A program made the translations under genes and the position numbers. Shown piece by piece: positions 12,101-22,641 of a DNA stretch of 64,000 nt; the first letter of the stretch is position 1; every line of letters starts with the position of its first letter. The stretch is from Cladochytrium replicatum (taxonomy: Eukaryota > Chytridiomycota > Chytridiomycetes > Cladochytriales > Cladochytriaceae), in the NCBI GenBank assembly GCA_025526935.1, contig JAHLKD010000025.1, forward strand, positions 310,001 to 374,000, written 5' to 3'. A model generated the notes under the pieces. The model was not told the origin of the DNA and did no database searches. It saw only the letters and a list, made by a program, of their open reading frames with translations.

Positions 12101-12612
12101 CGGAATTAGAAACAGAGTCGGAGGAAGCGTTGACAGCAACATCGACCACTCGTTCCACCGTGACGACAGCATCACTCATCACTGCCGGGACGTCAAGGAC
12201 CCCTGCATCCTCAACGGATCATAGTCAAACGATATTGGAAACATCAACTTTTTCTCCAATGGAAAGCGAATCATCTACAGAGTTTGAGACGGAGGAGAAC
12301 GAATCTGAATCAGCCACTGAATTCGAAACTGAGACTGAATCCGTGTCTGAGCTTGAGGGAGAGACTTTGGCAACAAGCTCTACGGTGACTTCGACTTTGA
12401 CCACGTCAAGCGGGGCCACTGTCACACTGTTTACATTGTTTCCGTCTCCTTCGCCAGGTGTAACCACAGCTCCGCTGGCTTCGACGACGAGTTCAACAGC
12501 GTCGACGGCCACTTCGTCAATATTGGTGACCACCCAGGGGGCTACGACGAGTTCGGAGCTACCATGGTGCGATGAAGATGATCGATCAGCTGTCTTCGCC
12601 TCACCAAATTAG
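9185..12612 (+). CDS. EXORDIUM-like domain fused to a long Thr/Ser/Glu-rich repeat stalk
   Basis: The ATG at 9185 starts a signal peptide (IAVLVLTAINYCESA) followed by a dibasic site. Exons then give the same landmarks as the divergent paralog: PPIIENAKL, YFDWLSEYSAAS, YYPIHLPPDVTVTY, SCRDFCGYHN, LYYGVIPDQG, GWYDEGNQME and RQWSNRCKDCIVGYGPSS. Instead of stopping there, the last large exon continues in frame for about 700 residues. This stalk alternates Ser/Thr-rich stretches with blocks of Glu-Thr/Glu-Ser repeats, and about five times repeats a unit containing ATVEGTEFTxxPS followed by TTPTV. It resembles mucin-like adhesin stalks, but is unusually acidic. The frame stops at 12610-12612. A donor-like CATG|GTGCGA at about 12563 and acceptor CAAATTAG at 12612 suggest further exons downstream. 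Likely a wall-attached or shed surface protein. Confidence 0.78.
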
Positions 12613-13419
12613 CGATAATCTGCGGTACGACACAGCTGACGCTTGCTATCGTCAGTCATCTTATCGGCGGATTGGCTAGCGGTACAGCAGTTTTCGTCCA
12701 TTCCTTCATGCGGACAGTGATGATTTGTATTTCGAGTGTATTTATTCCGACGAACCTGCTCAGTCGTGATTGTGCATAGACACTGCGGGATTAGAAGATG
12801 AGTTCGTGGTACATAGTTGTAAATTGATGAAAATAGCGAGTGTTTCTTCCCACCAGTCGCCCCGTCAACTCCAATCTGGGATGTCCCGTGACTGCAGATT
12901 TCTCTGTACACCTGAGCTGAGCGATTTTACTGTTTCGGATTCCGGACGGCGCTTTGTCATTACCCTCGGCTTGAATCTCTCGTGTCGCTGCTCCCACAAA
13001 AAGTCCCTTTGCTCTGATACGATATTCGCCCTCAATACACGTATCTGAAACGTCCAACTTTGAATCTTTCTCGGAATCAATCGTTGTCGGCGACCTCCCT
13101 GTTCGCAAAACTATCCATACGGCTGGGCTATCTTTGCGTCTGCATGCTGGGAAATTGTCTACGGTTCAGTTTACTCTCTCATCATCCGGAAAGTGAGTGA
13201 ATGCGGTTTCCCGAAGTCAATAGCATCATTCATTACCTTCGAGCCCCTAATATAACAGTGGTTTAAATTAGAAACACCTTTGACGTTGTCGGAAGTATCA
13301 TTCCCGTTGCGCAGAGCAGAAAACCATTCCAGACTTGGGCGGTGGGATCAGCCCACTGAGCGTTCTTGATCCGAAATCAATACTTTGATCCAATAGCGAT
13401 CGTGGATACTTAGAGAAAA
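12613..13419 (+). other. Possible C-terminal exons of the stalk protein; no resolved gene
   Basis: No long frame is open, yet short plus-strand stretches look coding: DNLRYDTADACYRQSSYRR just after 12613, HADSDDLYFECIYSDEP near 12707-12760, and from about 13005 SETSNFESFSESIVVGDLPV, AGLSLRLHAGKLSTVQFTL, then, across a good intron (donor GTGAGT about 13191, acceptor TTAG about 13270), NTFDVVGSIIPVAQ with a stop near 13358. The last part joins cleanly. I infer a Cys-containing C-terminal domain on the gene that starts at 9185, but I could not connect every exon. Confidence 0.35.
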
Positions 13420-16400
13420 ATGGTACTCGAAGGACACAGTGGCGCGCATGAGGATAGTCATTATCCCAGGGTGTTTGCGGCACCAACCTCTGTAGCAGTT
13501 CCTTTATACGAGCCAGAGAGTCGCTTCTCCAGAATGTTTGGAAGTTCCAGCTCTCGGGAGGGCGAGGACACCCCACACGCGATGATATTTACCCCAGAAT
13601 TGGAGGAGTATTCGACTGGAGCTAGACGTGACGACAGTTCGGTCACTTACAATGTGACCAGCCCGTTTTCCACAATTTTGAGCAGTCCATCAGACAACTC
13701 AACGATGATCAATTTTGAAACCCCGTTTTACAGCAGTGTGCTAAGCTCCCCTGAGGCGGGAAGTGTGCCAGACAGAAATAGTGGTCTTTTCAGCATTTTG
13801 CACAATCCTGAGGCACCTGTAAATCAGACAATTGCAGCCCCAGCTGCCAGTCCCCCTGCGTCAGACCTTTATGGCCACCGTCGCACCTTATCGCACAGTG
13901 TCGGATCAGTTGATCAGAGAGTTCGATCGCTCTATCACCCTCTTTTCAATGGCTTCACTGGCATCCAACCTTCCCCAGCTACTGCTCCTGCTCACTTGGA
14001 GTTGAGCACCGGCCGGCAAGTTGTTGGAGGAGCTGCTATTTCGAAGGCTTCAGATGCATTCAGTGAGGCTTTATCTGTTGGAAGTCACCGCAACTCATTC
14101 GGTTCAAATTTGAGCTGGGAACAAATTGGAGATCCACGGATCAGCACATCAGGAGGTAATTCCTGGGGAGGATCGGATGCTGTCCTTATATCAGCGATGA
14201 ATGCTTGGGGTATGACCCCGGATGCGCAAATGGTGCGGCAGCACCAACGCCACCGTAGTGCTGGTGCAGTTCCATCGTCGGCTATAAGTAATGCGGTACA
14301 ATCTGGAAACGGCAATGGAGTTCCTGGAGCTGCCACATCGCATTATCAGAATTTGAGCGAACCTGGAAACTCAATTTTTGAAGAGGCAAGGAGTTTGCTG
14401 CCCAGCTCGCTGATGACAGATGGTGACGATGATGATTTGTCTTCGAGTCTTTCGCAGATGAGGGTTGCTGATGGACACGTAAGTCAAGCTGGCCGTCCTT
14501 CAGTGATCAATTCCAGCGGTGCACGCGAGGGATTGATGGTGCGACCCCCTTTGCCAAACGTCTCCCCTGTCGCTTTGAAGGGTCACCCTGGTTCATTTCA
14601 GCTTCACGCATTTCCAAGGGTTCTTGTCCCATCACCAATGAGCATCACCCAGGAGGGGGGCAATGCGTACATCAACGGACATGGATACAATGGCCCAAAC
14701 TCCAATCAAATGTCGATGAGTTTAAGTTTGCCGGAAAGAATGTTCAGGGTTGGCAGTGTCGAACAAAGTGGATCGCGGGCATCCCCGCTTGTACGACCAT
14801 TGGGAATGAATACCAGTGGTGAGTCTTTGTCGCCGTCACAACAGTTTCACAATGTCAATGGATATCCGCTCGGAGTACAACAAACTGCCCATGCCCATTC
14901 TCTTCATCAGCCGTTCCCCCAACCAACTTATCAGTTCTCGATGCCACCGCTACCGGAGTTGGATCGCGTGACAGTTCCCTCATCACCCAAACACATCACC
15001 AACAGTCAGCCTGTGGGAGTCCCGCAGGTCTTTGGATCTGCACCATTAGCGCGTCGGACCAGTGCGCCTGCGGTGAGCCGCACTGCTCAAAACTACGGCG
15101 CTGTGAACAGTAATGGTGAATACTCGCACGGGACGGCTGTTCCTATCCATCATCAATATTTGTTGCAACATCATCAACAATTTTTGCCGCAAATGCACTT
15201 ACAGCATATGCCATTGGTTTCCTCAGCAATTATCCCAAGAGGCGATGGTGGAGACCTTCACTCTTCCTCGTCGACGGCTTTTGAAAGATCTTCACCTCCT
15301 GATCCAACGCTTTCTTGGTCGCCAACCTCCTTATATTCCGAATCTCCGTCGACGCCTCCGTCGAAACTTTCGTCTGGGGAAGGAAACTACGTTCCGCAAT
15401 TATCGACATCTGCCCAGTCGAGTTCTGCTTCACTCCCGACGTCGATATCCACTTCTTCTACCACGGCTACGCTGAATAACCATGGTGCAGATGACAGCTC
15501 CACGACACCACCGGCCTCACCTGTTGCTCCGGCGGTTTCCGTTCCCGCGACGAACCTCGCGATTGTCCGGGAGATCCAGACGTCAAAGCTCCGCGTGGAT
15601 GACAAGATCCTCACGAAGGAGTACTTTGATCAGCTGACGCGCGAAGTGCGTGAACTGTGCGCTGACGTGTGTCCGACTCCCGACGAAGCACGGCGGCAGG
15701 AGGGTGTTTTTGAGAGTTTGCAGGAGCTTGCAAAGAAGGTGTTCCCAGAAGCCCAGTTGTATCATTTTGGAAGTACGGCGAACGGGTTCTCGCTGGCTGG
15801 TGCTGGTGAGTATTCCATCCATCTACTTTTTCTTGAAATATAAGAATAACCAATGGTTTTCAGATATGGATCTATGCTTGTCGATTGCTGACGCTAACAA
15901 GTTGAACCTTGCACAATGCGTGGAGAAGTTGGGTCATGCGTTGAAGGCCGGTGAGTGAATTGCGTAGTTTGCAAAGTGATTTGCAGTGGGGTAATTCTGG
16001 ACACAATCTGCAGCTGGTATGAAGGACGTCAAGATGCTCACGAGGGCTCGCGTACCTATTGTTAAGATGAGGTATGAGGCAGCGTGGTGTGAAATGAAGT
16101 GACTGACCAGTATGATATTGGTATTTAATGCAGGGATCCTATAACGTAAGTCAAAAGTGCAGCGTGCCACGCGCCTGTGTCGCTAATTCTTGCTTTTGAT
16201 TTTAGTGGCATTCGATGTGATATTGGATTCCAGAATAGCCTGGCTGTGTTCAACACAAAACTTCTGAAGACTTATTCAGATATTGATCCGAGATTTAGGG
16301 AGTTGGTCCTTGTTGGTGAGTCCAAATCTTTGGAATTTATCAAGCAGTTTGTGACATCATAAATTTCAGTTAAACACTGGTCCAAACGCCGAAACATAAA

Positions 16401-17298
16401 TGAGCCCTACTTTGGCACCTTATCCTCATATTGCTATGTTCTTATGGTCATTCACCTTCTGCAAGTACGAGGGGTCCTTCCATGTCTTCAGCAGATCAAA
16501 CCGAAAGCGGTCACTAGGATGAACGGCACACCATGCAACGTTGACTCGGCAGGAACCCCTGTGATGGAAGTGGATGGCCATAACGTGTACTTTTACGACG
16601 AACTCGGAAACTTAGATGAGTATTGGCAGTGCCAAAATGACGAGAGTTTGGGAGAATTGCTAGTTGCGTTGTTCAAGTATTACTCCGCTGAGTTTCCTTA
16701 CGTCCACGGTATGCTGCAAAGATGTTTGCGTACAAAGCATTTCTCATCTTGTTTTAGGAGTTGCAAGTGTGCGAACGGGAAAAGTATTATCGAAAGAAGA
16801 GAAAGGATGGACAAAAGAACGGCAACAAGAACTTAACCGAAACGGTGCAGTTAAAGATCGTTACTGGCTCTGTGGTATGCTTGACTTTCTGAATACCATT
16901 CAATGAACCGTTGACTTATTGCTATACAAGTCGAAGACCCATTCGAAGTTTCAAACAACATTGGTCGTCCCGTGGACAAGGAGACCCTTTACGAAGTTCG
17001 TGGGGAGTTCATCCGTGCCTCGAAATTGCTTTGCGCTGGTGGAGGAAGCTCGGGAGTACCTGAAAACATTCTCGCGAGGGTCTGCGAGAAGAATTTAAAA
17101 AAGTTTCCGATGAATGGAAACGGAAATGGAATGTCTGTGCAGACAAATATACCTGGAGTCGGTGGCAACGGGACGCATCCGCTGTCACCATTGGGGAATA
17201 CGGCACCGACTTCGGTGATTTTGAGCAGCGTAGTGTCTGGAGGGATGGTCCCTGGTGGTCTGGGGATGCCGGTTGGTGGTGGATACAGGAAGTGGTGA
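13420..17298 (+). CDS. Cid1-type non-canonical poly(A)/poly(U) polymerase (terminal nucleotidyltransferase)
   Basis: Eight exons (13420-15805, 15864-15950, 16014-16071, 16134-16145, 16206-16315, 16370-16708, 16758-16874, 16931-17298) give one 1158-residue frame. The first 730 residues are Ser/Pro/Gln/Asn-rich and low complexity. The catalytic domain follows: HFGSTANGFSLAGADMDLCL supplies the GS motif and two metal-binding Asp, and GIRCDIGFQN the third. A PAP-associated domain follows, with VKHWSKRRNI and LLQVRGVLPCLQ, and VEDPFEVSNNIGR near the end. These are hallmarks of Cid1/Cid13/TUT enzymes, which add A or U to RNA 3' ends; adenylation versus uridylation cannot be decided here. The 12-nt exon encodes the residues joining the palm strands. 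The start is the first ATG in the open frame, with a stop upstream. Confidence 0.9.
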
Positions 17299-17900
17299 TG
17301 ATGTGGGTGTGTTGAGTTTTTTCTGATGATGGAATGGACGTCGCCCGGTTGAAAAAGTGAGCCGCTGAGAAGATCTCTTCCCTGATCATTTGTGTTTATG
17401 AAATTCAGTTTCTTTCTGTGTAGAATGTTCTTTCACTCAGCCCTTTCTCCCCTTACCACTTTTACGCCCATTCGGCGAACTTTGTGGAGGATTTCTTTGT
17501 ATCGTTTACTTTTGCAGCCATCCGGCTTTTGAGAGCCAAAGGAGCTGATCTCTCTTCTCCTGAAGTTGTCATCTTTTGGTTGATCGAGGCAGGTTTGTTG
17601 AAGACTGTGCTGAGGCAGATGACGGGAACTTTTTTAATTGTTTGTACTTCGGCATTGTTGCTTATATAGTTCTTACGCCTCTCTCCTCATTCTCTTCCTT
17701 CATGATTTTCTTCTTTGGATTTCCCATGATTTTTTATCAACCCTGTTAACAGGAACCCGAGAGAAACAGACCAATATGTACAGCTTTTTGTCTACTTTCA
17801 GAAATAATAAAATACGTCGAGAGTTTTTGCAGCAAACAAGACGGAAATTCTGATCACGTGAAAGTCGGGCGTTTTCGTTTACCTTCGGAACACAGTCACA
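17299..17900. other. Intergenic region, no gene seen
   Basis: About 600 bp. It is pyrimidine-rich near 17400-17460 and 17690-17730. Two plus-strand frames of 61 and 71 codons show no motif and overlap likely UTR sequence. It probably holds the 3' UTR of the nucleotidyltransferase gene and the QCR6 promoter. Confidence 0.4.
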
Positions 17901-18679
17901 ATGGCAGACAAACAACTTGCTGGCAGTGAGGTATGGGAGTGAGGTTAGCTTGTTGCTCCGTTTACAGCGCATAAATAAACTGCTGTCGAGAGCGGGAGAT
18001 CGGACGATTGACTGTGGATCATATTAACCCACTTCTAACAAAATGATGCATTGTATCTTGTAGGACCCCAGGGAAGCTATACAAGAAGGTAAATATCGAG
18101 CATGCGCTGACCGCTCCTGGAGCGAAGTATAGTGCTTGTGAACGACAACTGAATCGATGGAGATCCGGAATAGATCTCGGACATTCATGAAATTTGAGTC
18201 CACCACCCGATTGCTTTATATTTGGTCGATTACTTGGATTTTCTTCGTTTGGAGCTTGGCAACATATTAATTTGCACTCGCTTCTCATTAGAGTGCACCG
18301 AGCACCACTGCTCGTCTTTCAAAGTCAAGCTGGATGCCTGCACCGAGCGAGTGGAGGGAAATCCCGAGACAGAGGAGACATGTGTTGAGGAGTTCTTCGA
18401 TTTGATGGTAAACATGCGATGGCCATTATCTCAGACATATTCTGACAGATTCCTACCTTTCAATCCTATTTCTACACCTGAACATGGTTCGCTATATTGC
18501 TACCCTGTGACCGCATTATTGTCTCTTTATGCCGGATCTACCCGTTGACGTATTGCTACCCGACACTAGGAATGTGTCAACCACTGCGTATGTTCCCTAT
18601 GTGATTATTTCTTTTCATGATTGACGGGTTTCTTTCTCGTTTACAGGCGGCCCCTGTTCTCTTCTCCAAACTTAAATAA
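17901..18679 (+). CDS. QCR6: Cytochrome bc1 complex subunit 6 (QCR6/UQCRH hinge protein)
   Basis: Five small exons (17901-17930, 18064-18088, 18292-18407, 18570-18587, 18647-18679) encode only 73 residues, too short for simple frame searches. The protein reads MADKQLAGSEDPREAIQE, ECTEHHCSSFKVKLDACTERV, ETCVEEFFDLMECVNHC and AAPVLFSKLK. The four conserved cysteines and the CxxHC...AAPxLFxKLK ending define the hinge protein. It sits on the intermembrane face of complex III and aids the cytochrome c1-cytochrome c contact. The acidic N-terminal extension of yeast Qcr6 is nearly absent, as in animals. All junctions are GT-AG and keep frame. Two exons are only 25 and 18 nt. Confidence 0.9.
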
Positions 18680-19587
18680 GTAATCACACATCTGTCTTAC
18701 TTTGAGCAACAAAAGTGCTGTGGCTTTGCAATTTCCTTAAAAGGTTAATATCAGGACGCGGGTGCGCGTTTTCTTGTTGCTCATCACACCCTTGACTGAT
18801 TTGAACCACCGCGCGATCGATCCGGCACCGGATTATAGTTTACCATTAGAGACTCGAAGCACAATCGCAAGCTTGAAGGAAAAACTCAACTCAGCAATAA
18901 GCAGTCAGGTACTTCTACAGGATTCGTTGTAGTGACTTGTGAACTCCAGCTGAAGAAAGAGGAGTTTGCGAGCAGGCAATACTTCACCATCTGCCAAGCT
19001 CTGCCGAATACATTGCATGAGAAGCTTGACTGCGTCAGAACATTTTGTTTTGAACATTTTTGTTTGGACGAGTAGTATGGCCATATTCTTCCATATCCCC
19101 GTAGCGCACCTCACCAGCAAAAGTATGTAGAGATCAGCCAATTAGGAAACCGTTTTCCTAACAACCATCACGGTCCCTTGCAACCTGGAGGTCCACCGGG
19201 CACAACCACAACACGCGGATTTCGCCCCACGCCACACCAGTTCCTTCTCTCACCAACACACAGCGTTTTCATCACCGTCGGTAAGTGACTCCAGGTGACC
19301 GTTGGTCTTGTAATGCCAGTCAGCTACACTATTGTGTTGCACCATGAGTGGACCCTGCACCGATTCGGTGGAGAGAACACAACAATCAAATTTTTTCATG
19401 TGCTGATACCACTGGTGTTCTCCTTCAGACCTCCTCCGTGCGTCGTGTCAAAAGTCTCAAGAAGCACTTTCGGTTTCTCAGTGAATCGTCGTATCTCTCT
19501 TCGCGCACTATTACTTGCAGACGGCTCAAGGTCAAGGTTCAATCCACTATCAGCGCTTAGTACTCGAATACCTTCTCAAAAGTCACG
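18680..19587. other. Intergenic region with two weak coding-like stretches
   Basis: About 900 bp. A plus-strand stretch at 18755-18932, preceded by an acceptor-like ATATCAG, reads LLITPLTDLNHRAIDPAPDY and ETRSTIASLKEKLNSAIS with no stop until 18930. On the minus strand 18905-19141 is open with a leucine-rich sequence. They overlap and neither has a recognised family. From 19160 to 19587 the sequence is CA- and CT-rich, fitting the 5' UTR of the next gene. Confidence 0.3.
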
Positions 19588-21718
19588 ATGGGCGCCAGTA
19601 CCACCGATCGCAAGCTGGTAAGCTTGGAACACACGTGTGTGTACGTGCTTTTCGCCCTGGAGGCTGATTATTCCAACTTCTGCTGGTTCTGCGCAAAACC
19701 TCCTTTCTCTTTGTTATCAGTACGGTAAGTCTGTTTGTGAATGGTTAAGATATTAAGTGCGCTTACCGAATGTTTCTGCGTTTAAGTGGGTAACCTCGAC
19801 ATTCGCTGCACTGAAGTTATTCTGCACCAGCTCTTTGCTGTAATGGGCGAGATTGCGAGCGTGAAAATCGTTCACGACAAGAATGTGAGTGGTCATGCTC
19901 TCCAAGTCAATTGAAAGTGTTGCGGGAAATTGCGCTCTTTTATGTTTGACGTGAATCTGCGAACATGCTTGCAAGCTTTGCGTGATAGGCGGATCTTCCC
20001 ATAAACCTTCATCGATACCCGGAGCACAACTCGCTCAGAAAAGATTCATCTTGGTGCTGTGTACCATGCCCAAATTTTTGTTTCCGTGTTTTCGAAACAA
20101 ATGTTTGAAAGCCCTCGTTTCCATCCCTTCCTTGCTTGCCTGCTTTTTTACTGGTAAAGCGGATTAGTTTGGCGCAAGCCTGACCGATCCGTTTCTGTTT
20201 GATTCTTTCCAGCCTCCAAACTCTGGGTACTGTTATGGCTTCGTGGAGTACAAAGACCGTGCAAGTGCGGAAGCGGCGGTGGTGAAGATGAATGGGAAAA
20301 AAGTTTTGTCTGGCGTGAGTGTTCCATTTTTATCATATTCTTCTCTTCTCTAATATTTGGAACTAAGGAGATTCGTGTCAACTGGGCTCATCCCAGCTCG
20401 GCATCTAAAGAAGATGTGTCGAACCATTTCCATATCTTCGTCGGGGACCTCTCTCCAGAGGTTAATGATCAGAATCTCGCCAAAGCCTTTAGCGCATTCG
20501 GATCCATGTCGTATGTCAAAAATATATCTAATTGGCATGCGGTGTCCTGACACATAATGTTTGCAAGTGATGCGCGGGTGATGTGGGATTCTCACACAGG
20601 AAAGTCTCGTGGCTACGGTTTTGTGGCATTCCGCGAGCGATCTGTATGATTAGACCATATCATGTGTATGCCAGCAGTCGCTAAATTCATTTGCAGGACG
20701 CGGATCAAGCCATTCAGACTATGAATGGCGAATGGTTGGGTAGCAGGCCCATTCGCGTTAACTGGGCAAACCAAAAGAGTACGGGTATGTTTTGCTTACG
20801 ATTGAAACGTCGAACATCCACTGAAGCTCCACAAGCATCAATCACCCCTGCGTCGTACGAATCGGTCGTTGCCCAAACCCCGCCCTACAATACCACGGTC
20901 TACGTTGGAAATCTCGCTGCAACCACTTCGCGTAAGTGACAAAGAGGGTTGTACTTGCCTTTTTTCGCATGCATTGCTTTAGAACAAGACCTTGTTCCTG
21001 CATTCATAGCTTTTGGATACATTCTTGAAGTTCGTATGCAGGCCGATCGGGGCTTTGCGTTTGTAAAGTAAAGCAAAGACGTGGTCTTGGAAGGTAAAAC
21101 TCATTCTGAATTAGGTTCGACACCCACGAACATGCAGCGGGTGCCATTGTTGGCATGAATGGCAGGCAACTTCACGGTCGTGTACTCAAGTGTGACTGGG
21201 GCAAGGACAGGGTTACGGATGCGCAACCCCAAACTCAGACCCAACAACCTTTCTTCCCTTACCCTTTCCAACCTCCTCCACACCTCGCTCCATACGGCTA
21301 CTTCCCCGGATTGACGGCCATCCCAACGTTCGACAATTTCCAAACGATGGGAATGCCCTTTGCCACGCCCCCAGCAGTTGCTGCTGCTGCGGCTGCCGCG
21401 GTTCGCCCGGATGGGTTAGGCAGCGGACCTGGATCCGCATCTAGCTCTCAACTTATGCTCAACGGCCTCCACGGGACACCCCCCGGAACAGTTGGCATTG
21501 CACCTGCTCACGGAACAGCGAATATGGTCGGCCTTGGAGATCTCGGTGCCGTGCCAAACGGCATGTCATCTGGAATGGTTGCGGCTGCAGCGGCCGCTGC
21601 TGTTCAGCAAAACGGGAACATCAACAATGACATGCTCGGTGGCGTACCTCCCGGGATGATGATGCCTGGAAACCCCGGCTCGTGGCCACAATTCTATTAT
21701 CCGACTGCCGCCCAATAA
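19588..21718 (+). CDS. TIA1/PUB1-like RNA-binding protein with three RRMs
   Basis: Ten exons give a 444-residue frame: 19588-19617, 19721-19724, 19787-19884, 20213-20314, 20368-20510, 20568-20643, 20697-20784, 20827-20931, 20983-21067, 21115-21718. RRM1 has RNP2 LYVGNL and RNP1 [11 protein letters not shown]2 has IFVGDL and SRGYGFVAF, and RRM3 has VYVGNL and RGFAFVKF. This is the TIA-1/TIAR/Pub1 layout; these proteins bind U- or AU-rich RNA in splicing, mRNA stability and stress granules. The tail is Pro/Gln/Ala-rich with two polyalanine runs. The second exon is only 4 nt (TACG), flanked by ATCAG and GTAAGT. It is required to turn [10 protein letters not shown] plus the next exon into a proper [10 protein letters not shown] strand. 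The start is the first in-frame ATG of exon 1. Confidence 0.9.
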
Positions 21719-22641
21719 TGTTTTGACCTGTGAAAGGACGAATTGATTAAGCCCACTTTCAAGGACCCTGTCTTTCCTTTAGTTTTGAGCATTTCTTTTC
21801 TTTTGAACAATTCTCGTCTCTGTCCCCCTCACTTCCTTTCCTTTTTTGAAACTAAGACTCGGGATTGTATTCCCATATGTGTTTTTGTGTTTTTCCTTTT
21901 CGGTTTGCTATCGTGAGTGATGGATGGTAGATATGTGCACTGGAGGTTTTGTGGATGATGAGAGGTTTCTCTTTTGCTTAGAGTCTCGCTCACGATGTAG
22001 CCCGAATATTGTTCCGTGTGTTTTCCGTCGTTTTCTTCCCTTTATCGTGACCCCAATACCAAACATAGTTTTTCTCCGTCCATCCCCTTTGATCGGTGCT
22101 TCGCGCACCGTTGTTTGCATACTCCCAGGTTTGTTGGGAGCTATGATTAGTAATATTCTTCTCGTTCGTCCGGTTCTTAATCGGACATCCGACGATACTT
22201 TCATTGAGATTGTTTCCCTTTTAGATGCTTTCTATCTCTTCCCCCAATTTTAACTCATATTTGGTTCGCTGTTTGTGAGTTCAACCCAGTTTTTCCTTCA
22301 GCTCAACCCGTTTTGTCAGTTTCCTTGTTGGCATTTCCCATTCGTGTTTGTGATTTAGCGTCTACTCGAAAACCGAATCGACCACGTTGCCTCCAACTTC
22401 AAATTCTTCCCTTTTTCAGTTCGTTCCCAGTTTGTGATCAACTTCCGACCCACACGGTCCCGATTCCTTGCTCGGGTGCTGGTGTGCGTCTTATCCTACC
22501 ACCATTTGTTCGTCTGTGTAGGGACGTGATGCTCCCTTGCTCCCCGTTTGTTTTTTTGTTTTTTTTCAGTCGTTCTTCAATACAATTGGTGTCTCCATTT
22601 ATCCTAAAATGGAAGTAAAATTGCCTCCAGCTCTCGAATGA
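21719..22641. other. Intergenic region, mostly T-rich 3' UTR
   Basis: About 920 bp of T/C-rich plus-strand sequence downstream of the TIA1-like gene, with several runs of T. Open frames on both strands (21908-22204 minus, 22313-22618 plus) have no motif and match the base skew. I see no gene. A long U-rich 3' UTR on a gene for a U-rich RNA binder would fit autoregulation, but this is speculation. Confidence 0.4.

Noticed and set aside
10719-12533. Several minus-strand Ser/Val/Asp-rich frames
   Set aside because: Shadows of the Thr/Ser/Glu repeat stalk on the plus strand.
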